Source of the DNA: Polyangiaceae bacterium
GTDB taxonomy: Bacteria; Myxococcota_A; Polyangia; Polyangiales; Polyangiaceae
DNA: 39,341 bases
Assembly (NCBI GenBank): GCA_022842465.1
Contig: JALHPN010000069.1
Location: 1 to 39,341, forward strand
Reading direction: 5' to 3'
Of the stretch, positions 18,973-30,489 are shown piece by piece. Under the pieces are notes generated by a model. It made no database searches and was not told the DNA's origin. It saw only the letters and a program-made list of their open reading frames with translations. The position numbers and the translations under genes are program-made. The stretch's first letter is position 1. Every line of letters begins with the position of its first letter.

Positions 18973-20847
18973 TCAGGGCGTGAACGCCTGCTCGAACGCG
19001 AAATAGAAGCCCACCGGATCGACGGGCGTGGCGATCCCCGTCTCCGGGAACGGCCCGCGCTCGAGCGGAAACGCGAAATCGAAGCGGAAGACCGCGCGGT
19101 TCACCTGCGGAAAGAGCGCGCGGACGCCGAAGCCGACCGACTGCTTCGGGTTGAAGCCGCGACACGAGAGGCCGCTCGCCGCGTCGCAATAGAAGCGAGG
19201 CGTCGCGTCGCCCGCGTCGTAGAAGAGGACGCCACCGACCTGCGCCTTCAGGATCTCGATCGGCCGCGAGCGAAACTCGAGGTTGAAGAAGACCGTGTCC
19301 TTGCCGAAGAAGAAGTTCGACGGGTAGCCGCGGAGCCGGTCGTCACCGCCGGTGAACGTGCGGGAGTTGAGGTAGTTCCGGTACCGGTTCAGAAACGACG
19401 TGTTCATCACGAGACGCCCGACGCCGAAGCGAGGGGTGACCGCGCCGAACGAGGCGCCGAACGACGCGTCCGTGACCTCACCGTCCTGGGAGGCGACCTT
19501 CTGCGTGCTCGTCTGCACCTCCAAGGACGACGAGACGCTCGCGCCGACGAGCCCGTCTCCGAGCGCGACCGAGTAGCCCGCCTTGCCGGAGAACCCGAGG
19601 AGATCGCGCGTCGACCCGAGCGCAGAGAGGACGGGGTAGAACGCGAACGAGACGTCGTGACCGATGCGGTAGTCCTCCTGCAGCGCCAGCGTGTTGATGT
19701 CGAGCGTCCGGAGGAAATCGGTCGTGAAGGTCGCCCACGAGAGCGCGGGGTAGACCCGGTTCTCGCCCGTCGGCAGGGCGCGCGCGCGGAACTCCCGAAC
19801 CGCGGCGGGGTCGAAGCGCGAGAGATCGAACGTCTCGTACGCCGACGAGACCGCGTTCAGCGTGAGGCCGAAGTTGTTCTTGATCGCCCATCCGAAAGAG
19901 CGCGTCAGCCCTGCGCTCGCCGAGACGGATCGGCTCCTGTACTCGAAGGGGATGTTGTCGCGCACGTCGGGGGTCGAGCGCGCGTCGAAGCCGGCGACGG
20001 CGGCGTTGACGTAGCGCCGCGCGATGCCCGTCGAGAAGCTCGCCGTGCCGCTGTACGCCCACTCGGTGCGCGTGGAGTAGAGCCCTTGCCCCACCGTCGC
20101 CGAGGCCGTCGACCCCTCCGGCGATCCGCTCCGCCGGTTCACGATGACGCTCGCCCCTGCGCTCGCGCCGAACCACGAGCGACCGAAGCGCGGGATGGCG
20201 TAGCCGACGCCGAACGTGTACGTCTCGGGCGCGTACTCGAAGCGGGTCTGGAGCGTGTGGTGGTATCCGAGGAGATTCGTCTCCTGCGGGACGATGAGGA
20301 GCTTCTCGAGGCCGCCGGGCGTGATGGCGACGTCGAACGAGAGGCGAAGGCTCCAGATGTCCTTCGTGATGACGAGCAGGCCGACCTTGTCCGGCGCGCT
20401 CCCCTTCACCGGGACGATGAGCACGACGGAGATCTGGATGGGCATGCGGGCGCGCATGTTGCGCGCGGTCTCGTCGATGATGACCTGGACGTAGCGGTCG
20501 CCCTCGTGGAGGAGCATCTCGCGCCGAACGATGAAGTCCCTGGTCGTCACGTGGAGAGAGTTCGCGAACCTCCGGAGGCCGAGCGTGTCCGGGACCGGAT
20601 CCCGCTTCTCGAACACCTCGAGCCGCACGGTGTCGATGCGCTCGATCGTCTTGTTCTCGGGGGCCCTGTCGACCTCGAGCCCGAGGTTCGCGAGCGCCGC
20701 CTCGATCGCCTCCCGCTCGTACGGCGAGTACTCCGTCGTCTTCGAGACGGGCTTCTGGGCAGGCGGCGCCTGAGCCCGCGCCTCTTGACCGCTGCTCGCG
20801 AGGACGAGCGCGACGAGGGCGAGGGTCGGCCGGCGCACGGCGGGCAT
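18973..20847 (-). CDS. Omp85/BamA-like outer-membrane protein
   Basis: 624 residues. A cleavable signal peptide ends near AQAPP. Residues about 60-180 look like POTRA material (IDTVRLEVFEKRDPVP, DRYVQVIIDETARNMR, VVLIVPVKG). From about 190 to the end the sequence is a long run of alternating aromatic beta-strands ending in FYFAFEQAFTP, a proper terminal outer-membrane strand. The signature GGDDRLRGYPSNFFFGKD...NLEFR matches the conserved LRGY/VRGF loop region of Omp85 barrels. Likely roles are outer-membrane protein insertion, lipid handling or surface display; it is shorter than BamA and probably an accessory member. It lies 12 bp downstream of the phosphatase-fold gene on the same strand and is probably co-transcribed with it. 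Confidence 0.85.
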   Translation of the reverse strand: MPAVRRPTLALVALVLASSGQEARAQAPPAQKPVSKTTEYSPYEREAIEAALANLGLEVDRAPENKTIERIDTVRLEVFEKRDPVPDTLGLRRFANSLHVTTRDFIVRREMLLHEGDRYVQVIIDETARNMRARMPIQISVVLIVPVKGSAPDKVGLLVITKDIWSLRLSFDVAITPGGLEKLLIVPQETNLLGYHHTLQTRFEYAPETYTFGVGYAIPRFGRSWFGASAGASVIVNRRSGSPEGSTASATVGQGLYSTRTEWAYSGTASFSTGIARRYVNAAVAGFDARSTPDVRDNIPFEYRSRSVSASAGLTRSFGWAIKNNFGLTLNAVSSAYETFDLSRFDPAAVREFRARALPTGENRVYPALSWATFTTDFLRTLDINTLALQEDYRIGHDVSFAFYPVLSALGSTRDLLGFSGKAGYSVALGDGLVGASVSSSLEVQTSTQKVASQDGEVTDASFGASFGAVTPRFGVGRLVMNTSFLNRYRNYLNSRTFTGGDDRLRGYPSNFFFGKDTVFFNLEFRSRPIEILKAQVGGVLFYDAGDATPRFYCDAASGLSCRGFNPKQSVGFGVRALFPQVNRAVFRFDFAFPLERGPFPETGIATPVDPVGFYFAFEQAFTP

Positions 20848-20859
20848 CCTACAGGGTCT

Positions 20860-21678
20860 TCAGCGCCCCGCGGTGATCGTCGCGACGACGCCGAAGTGGT
20901 CGCTCGGGAAGACGCCGTTCGAGGCCGGCGCGTCGAAGCAGACGCGCGCGTCGCGCGGCTCGCCGCGCTGGCCGTCGTCGGGGCCGCGGACGAAGATGTA
21001 GTCGATGCGGCGGTCCGGCTCGCGGAGCGGCTCCGCGTGCGCGTTGCGCTTGGCGAACGTGGCTCCCGACGTCCCGTCGCCCGCGACCTCGAACGCGTCG
21101 GCGAAATACACGCAGGGATCGCCGAGAGCGCCGAGGTTGGTGAGACCCTTCAGGTAACGGACCTCGTCCGCCTCCGGAGCCGCGTTGAAATCGCCCACGA
21201 GCACTGGCGGGAAGCTCCCGTCCGGCGCGAGACGAAGGACGGCGTCGGCGACGGCGCGCACCTGGAGGGTGCGGACGTGGCCATGGTGGAACTTCCAGTT
21301 GAGGTGTGTGCAGAAGAACGGCACCGGCCCGTACGGGCTGTCGAGGAGCGCGTAGACGAGCGAGCGCCGCTCGTCGCTGCCGCCGTGGGGGAGCGGCACG
21401 ACCTCGCTCGCGAGGACGGGCCAGCGCGACAGGATCGCGTTACCCACCGGGAAGCCGTGCCCGTCCGACGCCTTGCCCCACGTCACGTGGTAGCCGAGCC
21501 CCTCCGACACGACGGCGCCCTGATCGTAGCCGTCGTGCCGGAGCACCTCCTGGAGACCGATGACGTCGGGCGCGAGCGCGACGAGGCCCTCGCGGATCGC
21601 GACGAGGCGCTCCTGCCACGGCCCGTAGATGTTCCAGATGTTGAGCGTCGCCGCGCGGAACGTTCGTTGAGGGGTCAT
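20860..21678 (-). CDS. Endonuclease/exonuclease/phosphatase-family hydrolase
   Basis: 272 residues from ATG 21678; an earlier ATG in frame adds eleven residues with no conserved content. All family motifs are present: LNIWNI at the start, LQEVL (metal-binding Glu), THLNWKFHHGH, GDFNAAPEADE (Asp/Asn of the active site), DRRIDYIFV and SDHFGVVA (terminal Asp-His). The fold is shared by DNase I, AP endonucleases, inositol phosphatases and sphingomyelinases, so the substrate is open. There is no signal peptide, so it is probably cytoplasmic. It precedes the Omp85-like gene by 12 bp and diverges from the nucleotidyltransferase-like gene over 121 bp. Confidence 0.9.
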   Translation of the reverse strand: MTPQRTFRAATLNIWNIYGPWQERLVAIREGLVALAPDVIGLQEVLRHDGYDQGAVVSEGLGYHVTWGKASDGHGFPVGNAILSRWPVLASEVVPLPHGGSDERRSLVYALLDSPYGPVPFFCTHLNWKFHHGHVRTLQVRAVADAVLRLAPDGSFPPVLVGDFNAAPEADEVRYLKGLTNLGALGDPCVYFADAFEVAGDGTSGATFAKRNAHAEPLREPDRRIDYIFVRGPDDGQRGEPRDARVCFDAPASNGVFPSDHFGVVATITAGR

Positions 21679-21735
21679 GACGTCGGGTCCGCGAGCATAC
21701 CGCGCCGCCACCGCGAACGTCTGGCGAGCGCGCTT

Positions 21736-21795
21736 GTTCTCCAGTCTGCACGCTGGACAACGACATCTTGTTCTCTAAACTGCATCCCGGAGACC
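21736..21795 (+). promoter_or_regulatory. Two copies of a 26-bp operator-like inverted repeat
   Basis: Copy 1 (21736-21761) is GTTCTCCAG-N8-CTGGACAAC, one mismatch in 9-base arms. Copy 2 (21770-21795) keeps GTTCTC at its left and GAGACC at its right. The two also align as direct repeats with a period of 34 bases, sharing CTTGTTCTC and CTGCA at the same offsets. A weak promoter (TGGACA 21754-21759, TAAACT 21775-21780, spacer 15) falls between and over them. The right arm of copy 2 contains the ribosome binding site GGAGA of the next gene, so either a bound protein or an RNA hairpin could block expression. Confidence 0.55.
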
Positions 21796-21799
21796 AACG

Positions 21800-22837
21800 G
21801 TGCCGCGCCTCTTCACCGATCATCTGCTCTCGCTCCAGTCGAGCTACTCCGACCTGAAGCGGCTCGCGGGCGAGCAGGAGACCGTCTTCGTGGGCACCCC
21901 GGGCTCCGTCACGGAGCGCACGGTGAACGGGAAGGCCTTCCTCTACCGGCAGTACTACGACCCCGCGGACAGGAAGGCCGCCGAGTACCTCGGGCCCTCC
22001 GCCGCGGCCACGACGGCCGCGCGCGCGGATGCCCTGCGCGAGCGCATCGCCTCCACGAAGGGCCTCCTCGACGTCGCGCGCGTGCTCGCGCGCGCGGGCT
22101 ACGTGCGGGTCGATGCGCGGGTGGACGCCGTCGTCGCCGCTCTCTTCAACCACGGCGTGTTCCGGGCGGGCGGCGTGGTCGTCGGCTCGCACGCCTACGG
22201 CATCCTCTTGAACGAGCTCGGCGTGCGCGCTGCGGCGTACGGAACGGAGGACGTGGACATCGCCCGACGCGCACCGCTCCGTCTCCCGACGAAGACGTCG
22301 TTCGACGTCATGCTCGCGGACGCGAAGCTCGGCCTCCTGCCGGTCCCGCAGCTCGATCGGAAGAAGCCGTCGACCTCGTACAAGCCGGCCGGAGCGGACC
22401 GCTTCCGCGTCGACCTCCTCGTTCCGACGAGCGGGTCGTCCGTCAAGGTGCTCGAGGCGAAGGACCTCGGGGTGTTCGCGACCGCCCTCCCCCACTTCCA
22501 GTACGTCCTCGAAGACCCGCTCGAGGCGATCGTGATCGGCCGCTCGAGCGTCGTCCCCGTCAACGTCCCCCGCCCCGAGCGCCTCGGGTGGCACAAGCTC
22601 CTCGTGTCGGAGCTCCGCGCCGAGACGAACGACAAGCGAACGAAGGACGTCGCGCAGGCTACCGTGCTCCTCGCCTTGACGGCCGAGCGCGACGAGGACG
22701 CTACCCGTGACGCGCTCCGCGCCCTCGCCCCGGCGCCGCGCGCGAAGGCGAAGAAGGCGGCGCGCGCCGTGCTCGAGCGCCTGGAGGGGACGCCGCACGC
22801 GCGCGCCCTCCAGACGCTGCGCGCGATCCTCGGCTGA
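21800..22837 (+). CDS. Nucleotidyltransferase-like protein (NTP_transf_8 type)
   Basis: 345 residues, GTG start supported by GGAGA 6 bases upstream. The core GGVVVGSHAYGILLNELGV followed by YGTEDVDIARR fits the pol-beta-superfamily nucleotidyltransferase pattern G[ST]..., hG-T-xDxD, here with Asp-x-Asp as the metal pair; RFRVDLLVPTSG could provide the third Asp. The arrangement resembles the NTP_transf_8 family (inferred from motifs). An N-terminal helical part (1-110) and a C-terminal helical part (265-345) surround it. Relatives of this fold include antitoxin/toxin nucleotidyltransferases and tRNA- or protein-modifying enzymes; no partner gene is adjacent, so a role is not assignable. The duplicated operator-like repeats just upstream suggest tight or self control. 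Confidence 0.72.
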   Translation: MPRLFTDHLLSLQSSYSDLKRLAGEQETVFVGTPGSVTERTVNGKAFLYRQYYDPADRKAAEYLGPSAAATTAARADALRERIASTKGLLDVARVLARAGYVRVDARVDAVVAALFNHGVFRAGGVVVGSHAYGILLNELGVRAAAYGTEDVDIARRAPLRLPTKTSFDVMLADAKLGLLPVPQLDRKKPSTSYKPAGADRFRVDLLVPTSGSSVKVLEAKDLGVFATALPHFQYVLEDPLEAIVIGRSSVVPVNVPRPERLGWHKLLVSELRAETNDKRTKDVAQATVLLALTAERDEDATRDALRALAPAPRAKAKKAARAVLERLEGTPHARALQTLRAILG

Positions 22838-22844
22838 CAAAACG

Positions 22845-22880
22845 CTCGAGGGAGCCCACCTGCCGGCGAGCTCCCTCGAG
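22845..22880 (-). terminator. Intrinsic-type terminator for hppA
   Basis: A perfect 11-bp stem (arms 22845-22855 and 22870-22880, CTCGAGGGAGC and its complement) with a 14-base loop. Read on the minus strand it is followed by CGTTTTGTC, giving a short U-tract after the hppA stop. It lies between convergent stops and may also slow transcripts from the plus-strand gene, but that side has no T-tract. Confidence 0.7.
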
Positions 22881-22898
22881 TCGAGGTCTAGTGCGCGG

Positions 22899-25442
<2,544 letters not shown>

Positions 25443-25540
25443 GAACCGAGTCCTCTCCGAGTTGGCAAGGGAGCTCGGGGTGGGCCGCCTTCTGGCGGTG
25501 CCGGGCCCCTCGCGCCCGCGACTGCGCACTCGAGGGGTTG
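25443..25540 (-). promoter_or_regulatory. hppA upstream leader with two hairpins
   Basis: Upstream of hppA, in the likely 5' leader, are two inverted repeats: CCGCC-TTCT-GGCGG (25485-25498) and 7-base arms CCCCTCG/CGAGGGG (25506-25512 and 25531-25537). The ribosome binding site lies just after them on the minus strand. No known riboswitch was recognised, and no promoter elements were clear in the bases up to 25800. Confidence 0.3.
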
Positions 25541-25799
25541 GCCGTCTGACAGCGGGTAAACCCGCGCAGACGCTTCAGCACGCCTCGCCTCGGCGGCGTC
25601 TCTTGACGGAGTCGCCGGCCCGAGGTGGCGCGCTCATACCACGCGACGGGGAGGCCGCAAAGGGGGTCGCCGTGGAAGTCGCAGGGCGGCGCACGGGGTC
25701 TGGCGGCGAACGAGGGCGCGCGCCGTGGGCGTACGGTCGCACATCAGGCGGGCGCGAAGGGCGGGACGCGACGCCGGCGGCGCGCTCGGCTCTACTCGG

Positions 25800-26391
25800 G
25801 CAAGGTGTTCGTCCTCGTGCGTCGGGGCCTTCCTCTACTCGCGACGCGACTGGGAGCGGGAGCATGCTTCACGCCTCGCCGTCCTGGCCGTCGCGCGTGG
25901 AGGGCCTGCGCAGCCCCCCGCTGGCTTCACGGGCGTGCCGCTCGCAGCGCCAATCTCGGGTCGCCCGGCGCTCGCGTGGCACGTCGACGTCGTCACGCGC
26001 GAGCGACGACCGAGCGGCAACGCCGAGCAAATCGTCGTCACACGCATCCACGAGGAATCGCAAGGCGCCTTCGCAGTCGCCGAGGCGGCGTCCGGGACCT
26101 CGCTGCCGTTCTCGATGGAAGGGGCGTTCGTGGTCGAGGCCCCCGTCGCCGACGCGCTCGCCGACGTGACGCTCTTCGCCTCGAGCACGAGCATGTGTAC
26201 GTGAACGAACGCGTGGTCGCGCCCGGAACGCCGGTGTGGATAGCCGAGGGGGCGCGTTCGGCCTCGGGTCGATCGTGGAGGCTCGCCGCCGCTGCGCGCT
26301 CCCGACCGGCGATCTCGTCTTCAGCACCGTGCTCGTCGGCGCCATCGCCGCGAGGGTGACCGGCATGATCTGCGCGATCCTGTCGAAGTGA
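25800..26391 (+). pseudogene. Frameshifted remnant of a GIDE-type membrane protein gene
   Basis: Protein-like sequence continues through three reading frames. Frame A (25800 to a TGA at 26202-26204) reads GAFLYSRRDWEREHASRLAV, PLAAPISGRPALAWHVDVVTR, and SLPFSMEGAFVVEAPVADAL. The next part is in a second frame from about 26180: LEHEHVYVNERVVAPGTPVW. The end is in the third frame from about 26257: SIVEARRRCALPTGDLVFST, then a hydrophobic segment VLVGAIAARVTGMICAILSK and TGA at 26389-26391. The PLxxPxSGRPxxxxxVxV and gA.VEa patterns fit the GIDE (E3-ligase-like, MULAN) domain with a terminal membrane segment. At least two frameshifts are needed; a third may have removed the N-terminal membrane segment. 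It could instead be sequencing error, but the neighbouring genes are clean. Confidence 0.62.
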
Positions 26392-26787
26392 CGTGGAGTC
26401 GAGGTCCGACGTCTCCGACGACGACGCGGCGTGCGAAGCACGTGGGACCCGCGACGCGTCGCGGATCGATCGCACGGATCGGCGCACCCCACGTCCGCCT
26501 GGCGTCCCCCATGTGCCCTGGCAGGAACGTCGCCTCTCCGCGTCGTTGCACCGCGCCGGCGACGTCGATACCCCCATCGCCGGGCACGGGCACGGGCACG
26601 GGCGAGAAGGAGCCCCGGAAGGGAGGGAGCGAGAGATCGCGGAGATCTCTGTGCCGCGACCGGCGTCGCCGGAGCTCTCCGGATCCCTCCCTCACCGCGA
26701 GGCGCACGCGAGTCGCGAGTTCACGCGCAGACACGCGGCGGAGCGCGACCGGCGGAGTCGGCGCCGATGTTGCAATGACCGAGATCC
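26392..26787. other. Intergenic stretch with no supported gene
   Basis: Overlapping open frames on both strands are rich in Arg, Pro and Ser and do not look like proteins. The only visible structure is a short hexamer repeat (CGGGCA-type units, 26581-26604). The promoter of the following protease homologue should lie here but was not recognised. Confidence 0.5.
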
Positions 26788-27633
26788 ATGCCCACGACGA
26801 CGCCCCGCCGCTGCGCGCTCACGTCGCGCGCTCCTCGCCTCGCATCCCTCGCAGCGTTGACGACCGCCGTCATGATGGCGTCCGCGTGCACCGCGGAGAC
26901 CCACGGAGAGGAGGACGTCGGCGCGGCGGGGGACGCGGTCCGCGGGGGCCACAGCGACGGCCGCACGTGGAACGCGACGAACGAGTACGGAGCCGTCGGG
27001 CTCCTCCAGCTAGGTGACGGCACGTTGCGCACCGCCGTCCTGATCGCTCCGAGGATCATCCTGACGAGCGCTCATGTCCTCGAACAGACGAGACGAGGCG
27101 GCGCCTGGTTCCGTTACGGGCCGGGCGAGCACGACGTCGTCGCCCTGGATTCCGGAGCGAGGCATCCGAGGTCCGTCCCGTACACACACCAAGGGAGCAA
27201 CGCGGGCAACTACGGCCGCGACCCACGCCCGGAGCAGGTGGACCTCGGAGTGGCCGTGCTGAAGAGCGCCCCGAGGGGCGTACGGCCCATGCCCGTGCAG
27301 ACCGAGCCGTTCGCGGCCGGCCCTCGCTGCGTGGCGGTAGGGTTCGACACGTTGGCGAGGGAGCGCCGCTACGGAGACGTGACGATCACCTCGAGGACGA
27401 CGAACGACCGGGAGCTGGCCGTGCGCTTCTCGGGCGGCTTCGAGACGGACCGCTCCGCTCACGACCTCGGCTCCCCGCTCGTCTGCAACGGCACGGTCGT
27501 GGGCATCTACTCGTACCGGACCCAGAGCTCGTCGGCCGCGGTCGTCGCGCACTACGAACGCGTCGACGCGCCCAACGACGTCATGGGCACCTGGGCCGAG
27601 ACCATCGCCGAGTACGGCGAACGCCGTCGCTGA
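26788..27633 (+). CDS. Trypsin-like protease homologue lacking the catalytic serine
   Basis: 281 residues with a long leader ending at ASAC (Cys34, a near-lipobox), so probably an envelope lipoprotein. It follows the S1 chymotrypsin fold: a start like AVRGGHSD (activation-site-like), His96 in ILTSAHVLE, Asp152 in QVDLGVAVLK, and a nucleophile region reading AHDLGSPLVCNGTVVGIYSY. Where active enzymes have GDSGGP, this has HDLGSP, so the catalytic Ser is Leu227 and an oxyanion Gly is Ser. It is therefore predicted to be catalytically dead, a pseudo-protease that may bind a target or act as decoy. The frame is intact and otherwise conserved around the C-terminal strands, so it is not a simple pseudogene. 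Confidence 0.82.
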   Translation: MPTTTPRRCALTSRAPRLASLAALTTAVMMASACTAETHGEEDVGAAGDAVRGGHSDGRTWNATNEYGAVGLLQLGDGTLRTAVLIAPRIILTSAHVLEQTRRGGAWFRYGPGEHDVVALDSGARHPRSVPYTHQGSNAGNYGRDPRPEQVDLGVAVLKSAPRGVRPMPVQTEPFAAGPRCVAVGFDTLARERRYGDVTITSRTTNDRELAVRFSGGFETDRSAHDLGSPLVCNGTVVGIYSYRTQSSSAAVVAHYERVDAPNDVMGTWAETIAEYGERRR

Positions 27634-28060
27634 GCGACACGCAGTTGTCCACAGCCCGCCGCGGCCCGTGCGCATCGCGCGGCGTGGATCGACGTGTGCC
27701 CGCCCGCGTTCCGGAGTGCGCGCGCACCTCCCTCACCGCCCCGCTTCGGCGCGCGATGACGCGCGGCAACGCTCCGGCGAAGTGCTCGAAACCGCACCCT
27801 CACGGGGGCGTGTCGGTCGGGTGACGCGCGCGCGAAACAAACGTCTTATTCAATTCTGGTTGTTCGTCGATTTACGTGACATTCGACTGCCTACTTCAAA
27901 TAGTCTTGTTGTCCACAAGTCGCGCGAAGGGCCCTCGACTCGGCGCGAACGAAGGGCCTGATTTCTGCGTTCCGATGCGATCGCGTCGCGGCTTCGGCGC
28001 TCGCCTCTGTGGATAACCTTGTGGAGAAAATAAAATGATTGAGCCGTGATTTTTTGGTTG
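27634..28060. other. AT-richer intergenic patch with DnaA-box-like 9-mers
   Basis: No gene is supported. The patch has the lowest GC in the window, especially 27836-27910 and 28025-28060. DnaA-box-like sites: TTGTCCACA (27645-27653), TTGTCCACA (27909-27917), TGTGGATAA (28008-28016, the perfect consensus TTATCCACA on the minus strand) and TGTGGAGAA (28020-28028). The last two are followed by an A/T-rich run. This could be an origin-like or DnaA-regulated site, or simply the promoter region of the downstream RNA. Origin marker genes (dnaA, dnaN, parAB) are absent from the window. Confidence 0.4.
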
Positions 28061-28086
28061 TGTGGACCCACGACGTGGGGCATAAA
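28058..28086 (+). promoter_or_regulatory. Candidate promoter of the structured RNA
   Basis: TTGTGT (28058-28063) and CATAAA (28081-28086) are separated by 17 bases, in the AT-richer patch directly before the hairpin-rich region. The match is only 3 and 4 of 6 positions. An alternative -10, TAAAAT (28031-28036), lacks a good -35. Confidence 0.3.
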
Positions 28087-30425
28087 CGGCTCATGAAGTT
28101 CGCGGCACATCGGGCCGCGGGCTCTCGGTCGTAGAAGCCGTCAGGGCGCTGCGGTCGGTGGGGAACAGGCGAGGCATTCCGTCCTCGTCGACGACCTCAT
28201 CGACCGAGCCACGCGGGTGTGCTTGGGGTGTCAGCTCCAGGTGCACGAGTCGCTCCCGAAAGGGAACGATCGCCGCGGGTCACAAAGGTGCTCGCTCTCC
28301 GAATCTCGACTGCGCACGGGCCGGTTCTCGTAACCGCGCACCGACGCATCGAGGCTCGCAATGCCCGACCAACGGCACGTCTCCCCAGGCTGGGGAGAAC
28401 GTGTGGGCGGCGCGAACAGGAGGCCGGCGCGGGGTGTCCAGGAGTAATCCTGCTACGCCTCGTGCACGTGACGGTGGAAGGCACCCTGGTCTCCAGGAAG
28501 ACGTGCGCCTTCGCGGGAGCACGTCGGAGTGGAGGCCTCGGCCGGTCCGTCTCGTCCGTAGTGGGACTCCTCCCCTACGGGCGGTCGCGCCGGCGACAGC
28601 GGGGTGTCTCCTGGACGCCGAGGAGGGGAACGTCGTCGGCGTACGCGAATCAAGGCGTACGCACTCGATCCGGGCGGCACCGCCCGCAACGAGATCGAGG
28701 ACGCGTCCTTCGCTCGGTCCAGGAACCCGCGCACCGTCATGGTCGCTCTCACGATTCCCGAGAGGGAGGAAGGGGGGGCAGCTCGAGGCTCCGCGAGGGG
28801 TCTCCGGGCACACCACGGAGCGGGCCAGGTTCGACGTCGGGCAAACCGGGGAAACCCGGAAGAACCGACGACGGGACTGGGTCGTCCGGATGCTGCGCGG
28901 CTCGCCGCGCGTCAGCACACGCCACCGTCCTTCGGGCCGGTGGCGAGGGAGCCTGATGCGTCAGAACCGGGACGGAGGTTGCGGCCTCCTTCCACGAACG
29001 CGAGGACACGAAGAGCCCAGGCCAAGTGGCCGTACGTCGTGGCAGTTGCAGAAGTCGTCAGGCGTCGTCGGGTCTCGAATACGCTCGCGGAACGGCCTCC
29101 GAAAAGGGGTACCCCGCGAGTGAACAGGGACCTAGCTCGGGACATACGCTCCCGCGCGAAAGGACGAACGAGATCCGGACCGCGCCGTGGAACCAGGGCG
29201 CGGGATCGGTGACGTCCCAGGGTGACGTGAGAGCGTCACTCGGCGGTCTGCGGGATCCGAAAGGAACCGCGCAGGTCGTGGGACCGGGGAGAGCACCTCG
29301 AAAGAGGACTCCGCCACCGGCTCCTGGGAAGGGCTCCCTGACGATGGAAGGCACCTCGGGCCGTCACGCACCGCGCTCTTTCACGAGAGCGCGGGCCAGG
29401 CGGCCTCGGCTCCTCTCTCGATTCTTCCGACCGACACGTCTCGTGCGAACACGGGCGGCGTCGCGATCCCACGAGCGAAGGCTCGGGGCGTTCGGAGGCG
29501 ACGAGGGGAGCGACAGAGGTGTCAGAGGCACGGTCTCTTGGAGCGCCTCGGGTCGAACAGGCCCTTGGTCGTGACGGCCGGGTGAAAATCCCGGCGCACG
29601 ACGAATGCGTTCCAGGCCAGACCCGCCGAAGCGAAGCCGGAGCGTCGTGAAACGCTCCCTTCCCTGGTCGTGTCGCGCGGAGCCCAAACTCTTCGTGACC
29701 AGCACGCGGCGCAAGCCGCGGAGTCTGCCAGGAACGCACGAGGTACGGGTACACGCTACGTTCGTTCGGGTGGCAGACGTCGATCGGACGCATCGCGCGT
29801 CTTGGTCGCCGAGGGGTCGCAAGGCCTCGCGGCGCACACAGGGCGCTAGCCGGAAGGATGCTCGTAGCCTCGCCTGACGCGAGGCACGTGCAGAGAGAAG
29901 GCGAACCGGTGCGCAGGCGCGCAAGAGGACCGAACAGGTCTCCGAAACGCGTCTGGCTCGTGGGTCTCGGCTCGCGGGGTCTCGATACGACAGAAGGCGC
30001 TCTCGGGCTTCGCCTCTCACCTCTAACCGGGTGCGCGGAAATCGAAGTCCTACGGCTCGCAGGTCAATCCGCTCTCGAGGGGCGCGCCCGCAAGGGACGC
30101 ACATCGAAAACCGGCGGACAGCGCATCGGTCGACGAGGAGGTCGGTCGGGCGTGCCAGCGAGTGACCACGAGAGCGTCAGAGGTCGACACGGTTCGGTGA
30201 AGGCTCCCCCAGGTCCGAGAAGGACCGAGAGGAGTCCGCATCCTCGGCGCTGAAAAGGCGTCGGTCGAGTGGTGCGCCGGGCACGTGCGTGACCGAAGCT
30301 AATGGCCGCGAATAGCGCCACCCACCCTCCCCTTCCCTGACCGCGCGAACGGCCGGGGTCGAGGTGAGGGCACCCGAAACGAAGGCGACGATGGTGCAGG
30401 TGACGCGGGTCACCGTGCGCAACGT

Positions 30426-30478
30426 CCGAGAGGGCGACCGCGGAAGGTCGCAACGGAGCCGAATAGGCTCCCCCTCGG
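30426..30478 (+). other. Three-way junction at the 3' end of the RNA candidate
   Basis: CCGAG (30426-30430) pairs with CTCGG (30474-30478) and encloses two hairpins: GCGACC/GGTCGC (30434-30451, 6-base loop) and GGAGCC/GGCTCC (30455-30471, 5-base loop). All three stems are perfect. It lies 12 bases before the terminator, a typical place for a folded RNA domain. It could also be a small stand-alone RNA of about 150-200 nt. Confidence 0.55.
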
Positions 30479-30489
30479 AAAGCGAACGA

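Noticed and set aside
28158..30104. Open frames of 180-320 codons on both strands
   Set aside because: Several overlap each other in different frames, all are Arg/Pro/Ser-rich, none has a ribosome binding site or recognisable motif, and they cut across the hairpins.
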